Origin: Robiginitalea sp.
Lineage (GTDB): Bacteria; Bacteroidota; Bacteroidia; Flavobacteriales; Flavobacteriaceae
Direction of reading: 5' to 3'
Length of the DNA stretch: 56,427 nt
Assembly: GCA_024638915.1 (NCBI GenBank)
Contig: JAHEJJ010000012.1
Location: 1-56,427 of the forward strand
Both the position numbers and the translations under genes were made by a program. A model generated the notes under the pieces. That model worked only from the letters and a program-made list of their open reading frames with translations. It was not told where the DNA came from and ran no database searches. Positions 31,947-40,547 of this stretch are shown here, piece after piece. Within the stretch, counting starts at the first letter, position 1. Each line of letters starts with the position of its first letter.

Positions 31947-33638
31947 TTAGGCTACCATAATCGATTTAGACATTTTCCTATCGGATACCTGAATCCTGTA
32001 GATATATTTTCCGGTAGAAATATGTTTGTTCATTCTTTCGCGTATGTTGATCTCGGCAGATCCCTCAACCATGATCTCATTGTATACGGTTCCGATATTC
32101 TGTCCGAGAATATTGTAGAGTTGGATATCAACATGTCCGGTAAAAGGCATCTCCAAATAGATATGCGGATTGCCATCCGTAGGATAGAACGGCCTGTGTT
32201 CAATGGCTTCCAACAATTCTGGTGTAGGTTCCTCTGCCACTGGATCTTCGGGCATCGGAGGGGTTGGAGGATCATTGTCGATAGCGATCGGTGGAAATTC
32301 CACGCCGCTACAATTGAATCCGAGATTTACCGGATTATAGGGGTGATTCAGCAAATGTTGCTCCACCAGCGGAATTGGCACACATAGCCATTCGGCCAGC
32401 ACAGTAGCATATAAATCTCTGAAATCCATAGTATACTCCAGGTTACCCCGGCTATTGGGTGCATCGAGAGATGGATGATCACCAACGAAGGCACTTCCGT
32501 TAAGACCGGAACCAAAGAAAAGGGTAGGTGCCGCTTTACCGTGGTCGGTACCATTCGAGCCATTCTCAAATATCCTTCTACCGAATTCTGAAAAGGTCAT
32601 ACTCAACACCTTCTCATCCTGTTGGGTAAAAGCCAGGTCATCGTAAAAATTCTGGACGGCAATAGAAAGGTTAGACATTAGTCTTTCGTGAGCCAAAGGC
32701 TGATTACCATGGGTATCAAATCCTCCCATAGAGATCATATAGACCTTGGTGCCGAGGTTCCCTTTTATCAGTCGGGCTAAAAGCGCAAGCTGACGTGCAA
32801 ATCCATTATCTTGATATTCCACCTGGTTCTGCCCTCTTTCATAGGCTTCATGGATCAGTCCGGAATATTCATAGGTGATATTGGCAACTCCACGCAGGAA
32901 CTTTAACTGATCTCCATACATACAACCGTCGAATAAGGCATCGTCCAGGCTATATTGTTGTCCTGTTTGAGCGATCTCCTCCAGTTGGTCGATATTGGAA
33001 GTCACAAAAGCGTAATTGGTTTCTTCTCCCTGAAACACAAGGTTTCCAAATTGTCCGATTTGTATGGCAGCAGGGGCAGCGGGGGGATTGATCAGGTAGT
33101 CTGGATACAGTTCTTCAAAATAACGCCCCATCCAGCCGGTATTCAAACCGGAGGTGGCGGTGGTGGTCAGATCGGTATTGGCATAAATATCGGATCCCGT
33201 AAAATGAGAGAGACTTTGGTTTTGGTATCCAACCCCATGCACTGCCTTAAACTGGCCTTCGCCCCACATGGGTTCAAGCGCATTCATATACGTAGGGATA
33301 CCAAAATCGTCCGTAAGCTTTAATATCTTACTCTCGGGGATGTAGATATTTGGCCTGGCAATGGCGTAGCTATCGTATTGTTCTATCGGGATAACGGTAC
33401 TCAGTCCGTCGTTACCCCCCGAAAGCCGAATCAGGATTAGAATACAATCAGTATCAGCATTGGCTATAGCTGCGGTCAGTGGGGACGGTGCCGATGCAGA
33501 AAGCATATTGCTTCCCAGCATCATGGTACCAGACCCGGCGATTCCCAATGCCTGCAGGAATGAACGCCTGCTCCAATACTTGTGTTCTTCGTCGTGGCCG
33601 TTTTTATCTATATGTATGGGTAAATGATTGTTGCACAT
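31947..33638 (-). CDS. DUF1501 protein with Tat signal and T9SS C-terminal sorting domain
   Basis: A 563-aa exported protein. The N-terminus carries a twin-arginine motif (SRRSFLQALG) about 28 residues in, followed by a hydrophobic segment ending near SASA. The body (about 55-440) is the DUF1501 domain, a distant sulfatase/alkaline-phosphatase-fold relative (LIRLSGGNDGLSTV, GGFDTHGNQ, FSEFGRR, DHGKAAPTLFFG). A Pro-rich linker leads to a type A type IX secretion sorting domain (about 490-563, VDIQLYNILGQNIGTVYNE, TGKYIYRIQVSDRKMSKSIMVA as separate pieces). It follows the DUF1800 gene by 11 bp; the two families commonly occur as a pair. Enzymatic activity is unproven. Confidence 0.93.
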   Translation of the reverse strand: MCNNHLPIHIDKNGHDEEHKYWSRRSFLQALGIAGSGTMMLGSNMLSASAPSPLTAAIANADTDCILILIRLSGGNDGLSTVIPIEQYDSYAIARPNIYIPESKILKLTDDFGIPTYMNALEPMWGEGQFKAVHGVGYQNQSLSHFTGSDIYANTDLTTTATSGLNTGWMGRYFEELYPDYLINPPAAPAAIQIGQFGNLVFQGEETNYAFVTSNIDQLEEIAQTGQQYSLDDALFDGCMYGDQLKFLRGVANITYEYSGLIHEAYERGQNQVEYQDNGFARQLALLARLIKGNLGTKVYMISMGGFDTHGNQPLAHERLMSNLSIAVQNFYDDLAFTQQDEKVLSMTFSEFGRRIFENGSNGTDHGKAAPTLFFGSGLNGSAFVGDHPSLDAPNSRGNLEYTMDFRDLYATVLAEWLCVPIPLVEQHLLNHPYNPVNLGFNCSGVEFPPIAIDNDPPTPPMPEDPVAEEPTPELLEAIEHRPFYPTDGNPHIYLEMPFTGHVDIQLYNILGQNIGTVYNEIMVEGSAEINIRERMNKHISTGKYIYRIQVSDRKMSKSIMVA

Positions 33639-33649
33639 AACTGTAGGTT

Positions 33650-35158
33650 TTATTTAAGTTGAAATTCTGGTTGTCTGGACAGGTACATCAGTAAAAGGAA
33701 TACCTGTAAAGGCACTTCCGGACTTACCGCAAGCATCCACAAGCCTAAGCCTCCCGGTATGTAATCGGGACCATAGTAGTTCTCCGGGACATCTTCAATC
33801 TTAAAAACGTCCACGGCGTTCTGAAACTCCTGCGGTGTCAGCAGGCCTTTGGGTGTCAGTTTATCGACTATCGCCCTAACCACGGTTTCAGGGTTACTTG
33901 TGTTGCTGTCGGCCGGACCTACAGCATCCATAGCAAAAGTTCTGAATTGTTCCGCATTGCTTTGATAGAAACCTTCGATGAAAACCTCGCTGGTGAGCCA
34001 TCTGCCTATAATAAAGTTGGTATTGATCCAGGTTCGGTCGCGCTGCCAACCGGCAACATCAAATGGGTCGAATACTTCCTGGCTCAGCATGGCAGTGGTA
34101 TCCACTACATTGAGGACCGTATTATCGTTATAGGCAAATCCGGTTTCTTTTATGAAATTCAGGTAGAGATCGAAGGGACTCTTGATGATCACCCCAATAG
34201 CATTCTCATCGAAGAAATGCTGGCTCTTGAAGAGTTGGGAAAGCACAGGAGCGATCTCAAAATTACTGCTTACAAAGGTGGAAGCAAGTCCGTTGATAAT
34301 CGCCTGGGCATTACCTGTAGCATCCAGCGAATCGGGATGTACAAAAAACTCATAAAGCTTTCTGCAAACAAATTCTGCTATTTCGTTGGCGCGCTGGTTG
34401 AACAAGATGTCATGGACGTCGTCGTAATTCCAATTTCCAGTCTGACCCAAAATGGTCTTAGGCCCGGCATCAAAACGAGTAACATCGAATTGGATAGGTT
34501 CACAACCTATTTCCCCTCTGTTCACATATCCTGTGAGCGCCTTGGCGGTTTCAATAATATCGTCTTCGTCATAGCCGTTGCCCTCACCCAGGGTGAATAG
34601 CTCGTAAAGCTCCCTGGCGTAGTTTTCATTCGGATTGTTCCCATTGTTATAGGCACCATCCAAATAGTACAACATGGCGTTTGTAAGACCGATTTCACTC
34701 ACGAAGGTCTTAAAATTGCCAATCGCATTTCGCTGAAGACAATTCGTATAATAATAAAGATAGGAGGTACAGTCGTAGACGTCGAGTTCGGTAACAAAAT
34801 GATTGCTCCAGAAAAAACTCAAACGGTCTCGAAGGTTGTTGTTAAGCAAGGCATTGGTATAGGTAATTCTCCACTCTTCGGCCTGGGCACGTCGTAAGGC
34901 GCGCGCCGCATCGTCGTCGGCCGGATAATTACTATTGTTCCAATCCGCCCACGTCGGTTCAGGTGTTGGAGCCATTGCCAGGGCTTCATTGACAAGATTG
35001 TCGATCAAGGTGGCAGGGTTCTGACCAACGGCTTGGTCGATGGTCTGAACTGAGGCACTAAACCCAAGTCTTCTATACAGATGCGCCGCCCTCAATTTGT
35101 CTAATGGGGTAGTGTAAGGCGCTAATGTAGAGGTGTTACAATTAACGAAGTATTCCAT
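33650..35158 (-). CDS. DUF1800 domain protein
   Basis: A 502-aa protein with the DUF1800 pattern: LDKLRAAHLYRRLGFSAS near the start, ARALRRAQAEEWRI, LSFFWSNHFVTE, NENYARELYELFTLGEGNGY (a well-conserved family block), DIIETAKALTGY and EFVCRKLYEFFVHP. It has no N-terminal signal peptide or Tat motif and no C-terminal sorting domain, unlike its DUF1501 partner. It starts at ATG 35158. It is the first gene of the two-gene operon. The function of the pair is not established. Confidence 0.92.
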   Translation of the reverse strand: MEYFVNCNTSTLAPYTTPLDKLRAAHLYRRLGFSASVQTIDQAVGQNPATLIDNLVNEALAMAPTPEPTWADWNNSNYPADDDAARALRRAQAEEWRITYTNALLNNNLRDRLSFFWSNHFVTELDVYDCTSYLYYYTNCLQRNAIGNFKTFVSEIGLTNAMLYYLDGAYNNGNNPNENYARELYELFTLGEGNGYDEDDIIETAKALTGYVNRGEIGCEPIQFDVTRFDAGPKTILGQTGNWNYDDVHDILFNQRANEIAEFVCRKLYEFFVHPDSLDATGNAQAIINGLASTFVSSNFEIAPVLSQLFKSQHFFDENAIGVIIKSPFDLYLNFIKETGFAYNDNTVLNVVDTTAMLSQEVFDPFDVAGWQRDRTWINTNFIIGRWLTSEVFIEGFYQSNAEQFRTFAMDAVGPADSNTSNPETVVRAIVDKLTPKGLLTPQEFQNAVDVFKIEDVPENYYGPDYIPGGLGLWMLAVSPEVPLQVFLLLMYLSRQPEFQLK

Positions 35159-35347
35159 AGTTATTTTTAGGCTTTAAGAACGTTCATGTGTTTAGGGGCA
35201 AATTCTTAACGCTTAAATAGAATGGATATTATCGTTCGCCAGTGATTTTCGTTATACTGAAGCCAATTTACAGACTTAGCTCTAATATTGGGGATATCCC
35301 GACCGATTTTCGATGAAAAACGCCTTTTTTTAAGATTTTCACCATTT

Positions 35348-35707
35348 ATGAACCGCAAACACGAACTTGGAAAATTAGGGGAAGAATTAGCTGTCAAGCA
35401 CCTGATTACCAATGGTTATTCGATATTAGAACGTAATTTCCGCTATCGGAAGGCCGAAATTGACATTATCGCCCGAAAGGAGGAGATTCTGGCAATAGTG
35501 GAAGTGAAATCCCGTAGCAGAGGGTTCTATGAAAGCATATCGGATACCATCTCGAAAAAGAAAAGGAATCTACTGGTAATGGCGGCAGACTGTTATGTGG
35601 TGGACAATGATTTAGATATTGAGGTGCGTTTTGACATCATTACCATTCTAAATGATGCCTCCGGTTTTAAAATAGAACACTTTCCCGATGCTTTCTACCA
35701 TTTCTGA
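35348..35707 (+). CDS. YraN/UPF0102 family putative endonuclease
   Basis: A 119-aa cytoplasmic protein started at ATG 35348 (MNRKHELGKLGEELAVKHL); the longer frame to 35288 would need a non-homologous extension. It carries the family's PD-(D/E)XK-like core: GYSILERNFRYRKAEIDIIARKEEILAIVEVKSRS, with Glu of AEIDII, the Asp and the ExK of VEVKSR. Members are predicted nucleases linked to natural transformation or Holliday-junction processing, mostly untested. It is a small stand-alone gene, 189 bp from the divergent DUF1800 start. Confidence 0.9.
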   Translation: MNRKHELGKLGEELAVKHLITNGYSILERNFRYRKAEIDIIARKEEILAIVEVKSRSRGFYESISDTISKKKRNLLVMAADCYVVDNDLDIEVRFDIITILNDASGFKIEHFPDAFYHF

Positions 35708-35729
35708 ACGGTGCACAGCCTCAGGGAAG

Positions 35730-35761
35730 TTTGTGCTATTTATAACAGTTTGTTATTTTTG
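35730..35761 (+). promoter_or_regulatory. Promoter of the ACT-domain gene (-33/-7)
   Basis: TTTG (35730-35733), a 20-nt spacer, then TATTTTTG (35754-35761), an excellent Bacteroidota promoter. Transcription would start near 35767, 10 bp before the ATG. Confidence 0.7.
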
Positions 35762-35776
35762 ATCTAATACTGTTAC

Positions 35777-36436
35777 ATGAAAACGATCTCCTCGGTAGTA
35801 GAATATTATATCAAAAAGAAGCCTTTTCTTCAAAGCGCTTTATCACAGGGGATTATCAATCTCACCTCCTTGTCGAGAATTATCAGACCTGAGATCGAGG
35901 ATACCCTGGGCAAAGAGGTTCGCAACGGGGCTGTGGTCATGGCGCTAAAGAGACTCTCAGATGATCTTGAATTCCGCGCTACGCATAAGATTGTAAAAGT
36001 GCTCAAGAATATAGGGGAAATCACCGTGCGTTCCTCGCTTACAGATTTCACCTTCCTGGTATCCAACTCCATCCTCGAGAATCAGACGAGACTTCTGAAA
36101 GAGGTGAACAAGAATAAAGATGTCTTCTATACTTCTTCGAGGGGTGTGAACGAATTGAACATAGTGGTGAGCAATAGTCTGGATGATACTGTGGAATCTT
36201 TGTTCAAGGCCGAGAAATGCACTCAAAAGGCCGAAAACCTTTCATCGATAACGGTGAAACTACCTGCCGAAAACGTTTCGGTGCCCGGCATTTATTATTT
36301 TATTTTCCAGCGATTGGCCTGGGAAGGTATCGTTTTATATGAGGTGATCTCTACAACAAACGAATTTACCATTCTTGTTAACGACGAACAGGTAGACAGC
36401 GCCTTCAAGACGATTAAAGATCTGAAATCACTTTAA
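35777..36436 (+). CDS. ACT-like regulatory protein (aspartate-kinase-like C-terminal fold)
   Basis: A 219-aa protein. The N-terminal half (about 1-80) is helical (VEYYIKKKPFLQSALSQGIINLTSLSRIIRPEIED, pieces of one run) and resembles a winged-helix or helical cap. The C-terminal half (about 80-219) contains two ACT-type repeats, the second reading VPGIYYFIFQRLAWEGIVLYEVISTTNEFTILVND in pieces. Proteins like this are often auto-annotated 'aspartate kinase' in Flavobacteriia, but the amino-acid-kinase catalytic domain is absent, so it is not the enzyme. It probably binds a small ligand. A true aspartate kinase is at 47828-49084. Confidence 0.8.
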   Translation: MKTISSVVEYYIKKKPFLQSALSQGIINLTSLSRIIRPEIEDTLGKEVRNGAVVMALKRLSDDLEFRATHKIVKVLKNIGEITVRSSLTDFTFLVSNSILENQTRLLKEVNKNKDVFYTSSRGVNELNIVVSNSLDDTVESLFKAEKCTQKAENLSSITVKLPAENVSVPGIYYFIFQRLAWEGIVLYEVISTTNEFTILVNDEQVDSAFKTIKDLKSL

Positions 36437-36456
36437 TTTTTTATGGAAACCTTGGA

Positions 36457-39400
36457 CTAAGGATTGATGGTCATTTGTTCGGCTACAAACGGCCTTAACG
36501 ATCCGAAGGCAGCTTCAATAGAATCGATCTCATTAAAAATTAGTAATAAGCGAAGGCCTTTACGGGTATCTTTTTCCTTTATTTGGCATGCTTCTGGATG
36601 CTGTTGTACGTACTGTAATATGTTCCTGAAAACAGCACTCTGATAATATTCAGACTGTTGGTCACCTACAAAATATCCGATCATTTTGCCTTTCTTCATC
36701 ACCACTTTTTCCAATCCCATCCGACTGGCGATCCATTTTATCCGGACCGAATTCAAAAGATCCCTGGCCTGTTCAGGCAGCACTCCGAACCGGTCGGTCA
36801 GTCTCGATTCAAATTCGGCCAATTCAGCTTCATTCTTCACTTCGTTTAATACCGTATACAGGTGAAGACGTTCACTGATATTATTGATATAATCGTCTGG
36901 AAAGAGCAATTCAAAATCGGTATCGATCTGAGTCTCCCCTACGAAGTCTATCTCTTCCTGACCGATTTCATCGTATAATTCTTTAAACTCTTTAGATTTC
37001 AATTCCTCTATGGCCTCGGCAAGTATTTTTTGATAGGTTTCAAAACCTATTTCGTTGATAAATCCGCTTTGTTCGCCGCCCAGCAGATCTCCGGCTCCTC
37101 TGATTTCCAGGTCTTTCATAGCGATGTTAAAACCACTTCCAAGATCGGTGTATTGCTCCAGTGCCTGGATTCTTTTTCGCGCATCCGGGGTCATCACTTC
37201 GTAAGGAGGGGTAATAAAATAACAGAAAGCCTTCCGGTTGCTACGGCCTACCCGTCCGCGCATCTGGTGGAGATCGCTCAGACCAAAATTATTGGCGTAG
37301 TTGATGAAAATGGTATTGGCATTGCTTACGTCGAGTCCGCTTTCTACAATGGTGGTCGAAACCAGCACATCGAATTCCCCGTTCATAAAAGCAAGCATTA
37401 ATGTTTCCAGCTTTTTACCTACCATCTGTCCGTGTCCGATCCCAATTTTGGCATCGGGTACCAGGCGTTGCAGCATTCCGGCAACTTCACGGATATTTTC
37501 GATGCGGTTATGAATAAAAAACACTTGTCCGCCACGCTGTAATTCGTAAATGATCCCATCCCGGATGATCTCCTCATTAAATCTGATCACCTCACTTTGG
37601 ATCGGATACCTGTTCGGGGGAGGGGTATTGATCACCGAAAGGTCGCGGGCCGCCATAAGGCTGAATTGCAGGGTACGAGGTATGGGCGTTGCCGTTAGAG
37701 TGAGCACATCAACATTCTCCTTTATCGATTTCAGCTTATCTTTTACAGCGACGCCAAATTTTTGCTCCTCATCCACGATCAGCAACCCAAGGTCCTTAAA
37801 TCGCACGTTTTGGTTTACCATCTGGTGGGTGCCGATCAAAATATCGATGGTCCCACTCTGAAGCCGTTCCAGAATATCCCTCCTCTCTTTAGATGACCGG
37901 AAACGATTGAGATAATCTACCGTCACCGGCATTTCTTTCAGTCGTTCCTTAAACGTCCTTTGATGCTGGAAGGCCAGTATCGTTGTCGGTACTAAGACCG
38001 CTACCTGTTTACCATTGTCAACGGCCTTAAAAGCTGCACGTATTGCGATCTCCGTCTTGCCGAATCCCACATCGCCACATATGAGCCGGTCCATCGGGCG
38101 AAGGCTTTCCATGTCGCCCTTGATGTCTTCTGTCGCCTTGCTCTGGTCCTCGGTATCTTCGTACACAAACGAAGCTTCAAGTTCGTGTTGGAGATAGCTA
38201 TCAGGCTGATACTGAAATCCCTTTTGCATTCGTCTTTTGGCATAGACCTGGATAAGGTCGTAAGCAATTTTTTTGACCCTGGATTTGGTTTTCTGTTTTA
38301 ATTTTTTCCATGCCTGTGATCCCAACTTGTAGATCTTGGGAACGGCGCCATCTTTCCCGTTATATTTTGAGATCTTGTGAAGGGAGTGAATACTTACATA
38401 AAGAATATCACGATCCCCGTACATCAATTTTATGGCTTCCTGTCTTTTGCCTTCCACATCGATTTTCTGAAGGCCTCCAAACCTGCCGATTCCATGGTCG
38501 ATATGGGTAACATAATCCCCGATTTCGAGTTTGTTGAGTTCTTTCAGCGTTATGGCTTGCTTTTTAGCATAGCCGTTTTTAAGATGGAAGCGGTGATAGC
38601 GCTCAAAGATCTGGTGATCGGTATAACAGACCAGTTTTAAGCTGTCGTCTATAAACCCCTGATGAAGCGGGAGGACAATGGTCTGATAGTGGATTTCCTC
38701 TTCCACTTCCTCAAATATGTCATGGAACCGCTGTGCCTGTTGCTGGGTGGAGCATAAAATATAATTTTGATAGCCGTTCTCATGATTCCCGATCAGATCT
38801 GCAATTAACAGCTGAAAACTTTTATTAAATGCAGGCTGAGGTCTGGTTTTAAAGGTGACGAGTGTAATTTCCTGATCAGAGGGTTCCGGGACAGAAGGAC
38901 CAAAATATAAGGTGGAAAATGCTTTCAACTGATCTTTTAGCTCTGTGGTATTCAGGAATATGTTAGCCGGTTCAGCCCTTGTGATTTCCTGACTAAGCGA
39001 TTTAAACGCTTCATTAGCCTTATCAAAAAGAAGATCTAAACGGTGTTCCAGTATACCCTGGTCCTTTATCAGTATTGTCGTCTTCGAAGAGATATATTTT
39101 AAGAAACTATTCCGTTCTTCATGAAGCATTTTATCTTCTACGTTGGGAATAATGCTGATTTTTTTTGTACTCCCCGTGGAAAGCTGCGACTCCACATCGA
39201 ATGTCCTGATACTGTCTACATCATTGCCGAAAAACTCGATCCTGTAGGGTTCGTCATGGGAGAAGGAAAATACATCGACGATACCTCCCCTCACGGAAAA
39301 TTCTCCGGGTTCTGAGACGAAATCGACACGTTTGAACTGGTATTCAAAAAGGACTTCATTCAAAAAATCAAGGGAAAGTGCATCTCCTATGCCAATCCTG

Positions 39401-39828
39401 AGGGTTTTCTTATCTAATTCTTTTCTGGTGACGACCTTCTCAAAGAGCGCATCGGGATAGGTGACAATCAATGCCGGTTTTTGCCTCGAATTGATACGGT
39501 TGAGCACCTCGGCGCGTAAAAGAACATTGGCATTATCGGTTTCTTCAATTTCATAGGGCCGCCTGTAACTGCCCGGATAAAACAATACGTTTTTATCCCC
39601 CAAAAGCCGTTCCAGGTCATTTAGGAAATACGCGGCTTCTTCTTTATCGTTGAAAATAATGAGAAACGGGCGGTCGGTGGATTTGAAAAGCGATGCCGTC
39701 ACGAAAGACCAGGAAGATCCGGATAGGCCTTTTACCAGTAAATTCCTTTCATCCTGGACAAGCGAATCCCTCAGTTTCCTGATTTCAGGAGACCGTGTAA
39801 ATTGTTGCAGGATGGAAGACGGGGTCAA
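36457..39828 (-). CDS. mfd: Transcription-repair coupling factor Mfd
   Basis: A 1123-aa DNA translocase that removes stalled RNA polymerase and recruits UvrA/UvrB. Order: UvrB-like N-terminal domains (about 1-350), a CarD-like RNA polymerase interaction module (LEIGDYVTHIDHGIGRFGGL, about 435), then the RecG-like helicase. The helicase has Walker A GDVGFGKTE, DEEQ box VDEEQKFGV, the motif LTATPIPRTL and GRVGRSNRKAF. The TRCF C-terminal domain covers about 1000-1123. The start is TTG at 39826-39828; no methionine codon lies near the N-terminus, and an exact promoter is 18 bp upstream, so TTG is well supported. It is 57 bp downstream of pdeM, on the same strand. Confidence 0.97.
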   Translation of the reverse strand: MTPSSILQQFTRSPEIRKLRDSLVQDERNLLVKGLSGSSWSFVTASLFKSTDRPFLIIFNDKEEAAYFLNDLERLLGDKNVLFYPGSYRRPYEIEETDNANVLLRAEVLNRINSRQKPALIVTYPDALFEKVVTRKELDKKTLRIGIGDALSLDFLNEVLFEYQFKRVDFVSEPGEFSVRGGIVDVFSFSHDEPYRIEFFGNDVDSIRTFDVESQLSTGSTKKISIIPNVEDKMLHEERNSFLKYISSKTTILIKDQGILEHRLDLLFDKANEAFKSLSQEITRAEPANIFLNTTELKDQLKAFSTLYFGPSVPEPSDQEITLVTFKTRPQPAFNKSFQLLIADLIGNHENGYQNYILCSTQQQAQRFHDIFEEVEEEIHYQTIVLPLHQGFIDDSLKLVCYTDHQIFERYHRFHLKNGYAKKQAITLKELNKLEIGDYVTHIDHGIGRFGGLQKIDVEGKRQEAIKLMYGDRDILYVSIHSLHKISKYNGKDGAVPKIYKLGSQAWKKLKQKTKSRVKKIAYDLIQVYAKRRMQKGFQYQPDSYLQHELEASFVYEDTEDQSKATEDIKGDMESLRPMDRLICGDVGFGKTEIAIRAAFKAVDNGKQVAVLVPTTILAFQHQRTFKERLKEMPVTVDYLNRFRSSKERRDILERLQSGTIDILIGTHQMVNQNVRFKDLGLLIVDEEQKFGVAVKDKLKSIKENVDVLTLTATPIPRTLQFSLMAARDLSVINTPPPNRYPIQSEVIRFNEEIIRDGIIYELQRGGQVFFIHNRIENIREVAGMLQRLVPDAKIGIGHGQMVGKKLETLMLAFMNGEFDVLVSTTIVESGLDVSNANTIFINYANNFGLSDLHQMRGRVGRSNRKAFCYFITPPYEVMTPDARKRIQALEQYTDLGSGFNIAMKDLEIRGAGDLLGGEQSGFINEIGFETYQKILAEAIEELKSKEFKELYDEIGQEEIDFVGETQIDTDFELLFPDDYINNISERLHLYTVLNEVKNEAELAEFESRLTDRFGVLPEQARDLLNSVRIKWIASRMGLEKVVMKKGKMIGYFVGDQQSEYYQSAVFRNILQYVQQHPEACQIKEKDTRKGLRLLLIFNEIDSIEAAFGSLRPFVAEQMTINP

Positions 39829-39846
39829 CTATCTCTCAAATTTGTG

Positions 39847-39877
39847 CAAATATAGGTGTGCCCGGCAGCACCCCAAA
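39847..39877 (-). promoter_or_regulatory. Promoter of mfd (-33/-7)
   Basis: The minus strand reads TTTG (39877-39874), exactly 19 nt, then TATATTTG (39854-39847), a near-ideal Bacteroidota promoter. Transcription would start near 39840, 12 bp before the TTG start. Mfd can thus be expressed apart from the repair cassette upstream. Confidence 0.72.
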
Positions 39878-39884
39878 ATCCTTC

Positions 39885-40517
39885 TCAGATTTTTAACACT
39901 TCTGTCCGGGTACAGGCAAATACTTCACTATCGCTCTTAACCGGGAGAACATGTGTCCCCGTGAATTTACCAAAGGCGGGAAGGATCATCTGATCCCGAC
40001 TTTTGAAAAAGCAGGGTAGTTTTATCGACTGACGTCCTTTTCCCTTTAAACGGACCGCAGGATGGATATGGCCTGATATGTTAAACATACCCGTTCTTTT
40101 GCTGGGTTCATGAGTAAAATAGAAATTATTCCTTACGTATTCTTCTTTTGAAACGATACCTAGGGATTCATATTTAAGGGGAGAAATGATATCGTGGTTA
40201 CCGGTAACCAGGGTGATATCGCCCGACGTGCCGGCCACCCATTTTTCAAAGATCTGCCATTCACTATTGATATTGGAATGGAAGAGATCGCCCAGAAAAC
40301 ATAGATGCGAAGGGGTAAATTCATCCATAACCCGGTCGAGCAGATCGAAATTCTTTCGGATCAGTGAAGGGGGAACTGCGGCGCCGAATTTTCTAAAATG
40401 AGTGACCTTTCCAAGGTGGACGTCACTGATCAGAAGCATCTCTTCCCTAGGCCAGAACAAGGCCCCGCTGGGGTGCAATTCAAAATGGTGATCCTCAATC
40501 GTAAGGGCGTAGTTCAT
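39885..40517 (-). CDS. pdeM: Ligase-associated DNA-damage-response phosphoesterase PdeM
   Basis: A 210-aa calcineurin-like metallophosphoesterase. Metal-ligand motifs are complete: ISDVHLGKVTHF (Asp and His), FLGDLFHS (GD), VTGNHD (GNHD) and SGHIHPAV (GH.H). The family is annotated as the endonuclease of a conserved ligase-associated cassette, and the three expected partners lie directly upstream. It is the last gene of the cassette, 30 bp after the helicase stop. The substrate is unproven; nuclease action is inferred from the context and fold. Confidence 0.93.
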   Translation of the reverse strand: MNYALTIEDHHFELHPSGALFWPREEMLLISDVHLGKVTHFRKFGAAVPPSLIRKNFDLLDRVMDEFTPSHLCFLGDLFHSNINSEWQIFEKWVAGTSGDITLVTGNHDIISPLKYESLGIVSKEEYVRNNFYFTHEPSKRTGMFNISGHIHPAVRLKGKGRQSIKLPCFFKSRDQMILPAFGKFTGTHVLPVKSDSEVFACTRTEVLKI

Positions 40518-40547
40518 TGTGACTGTAAAGATAATAAATCCCCCTGC

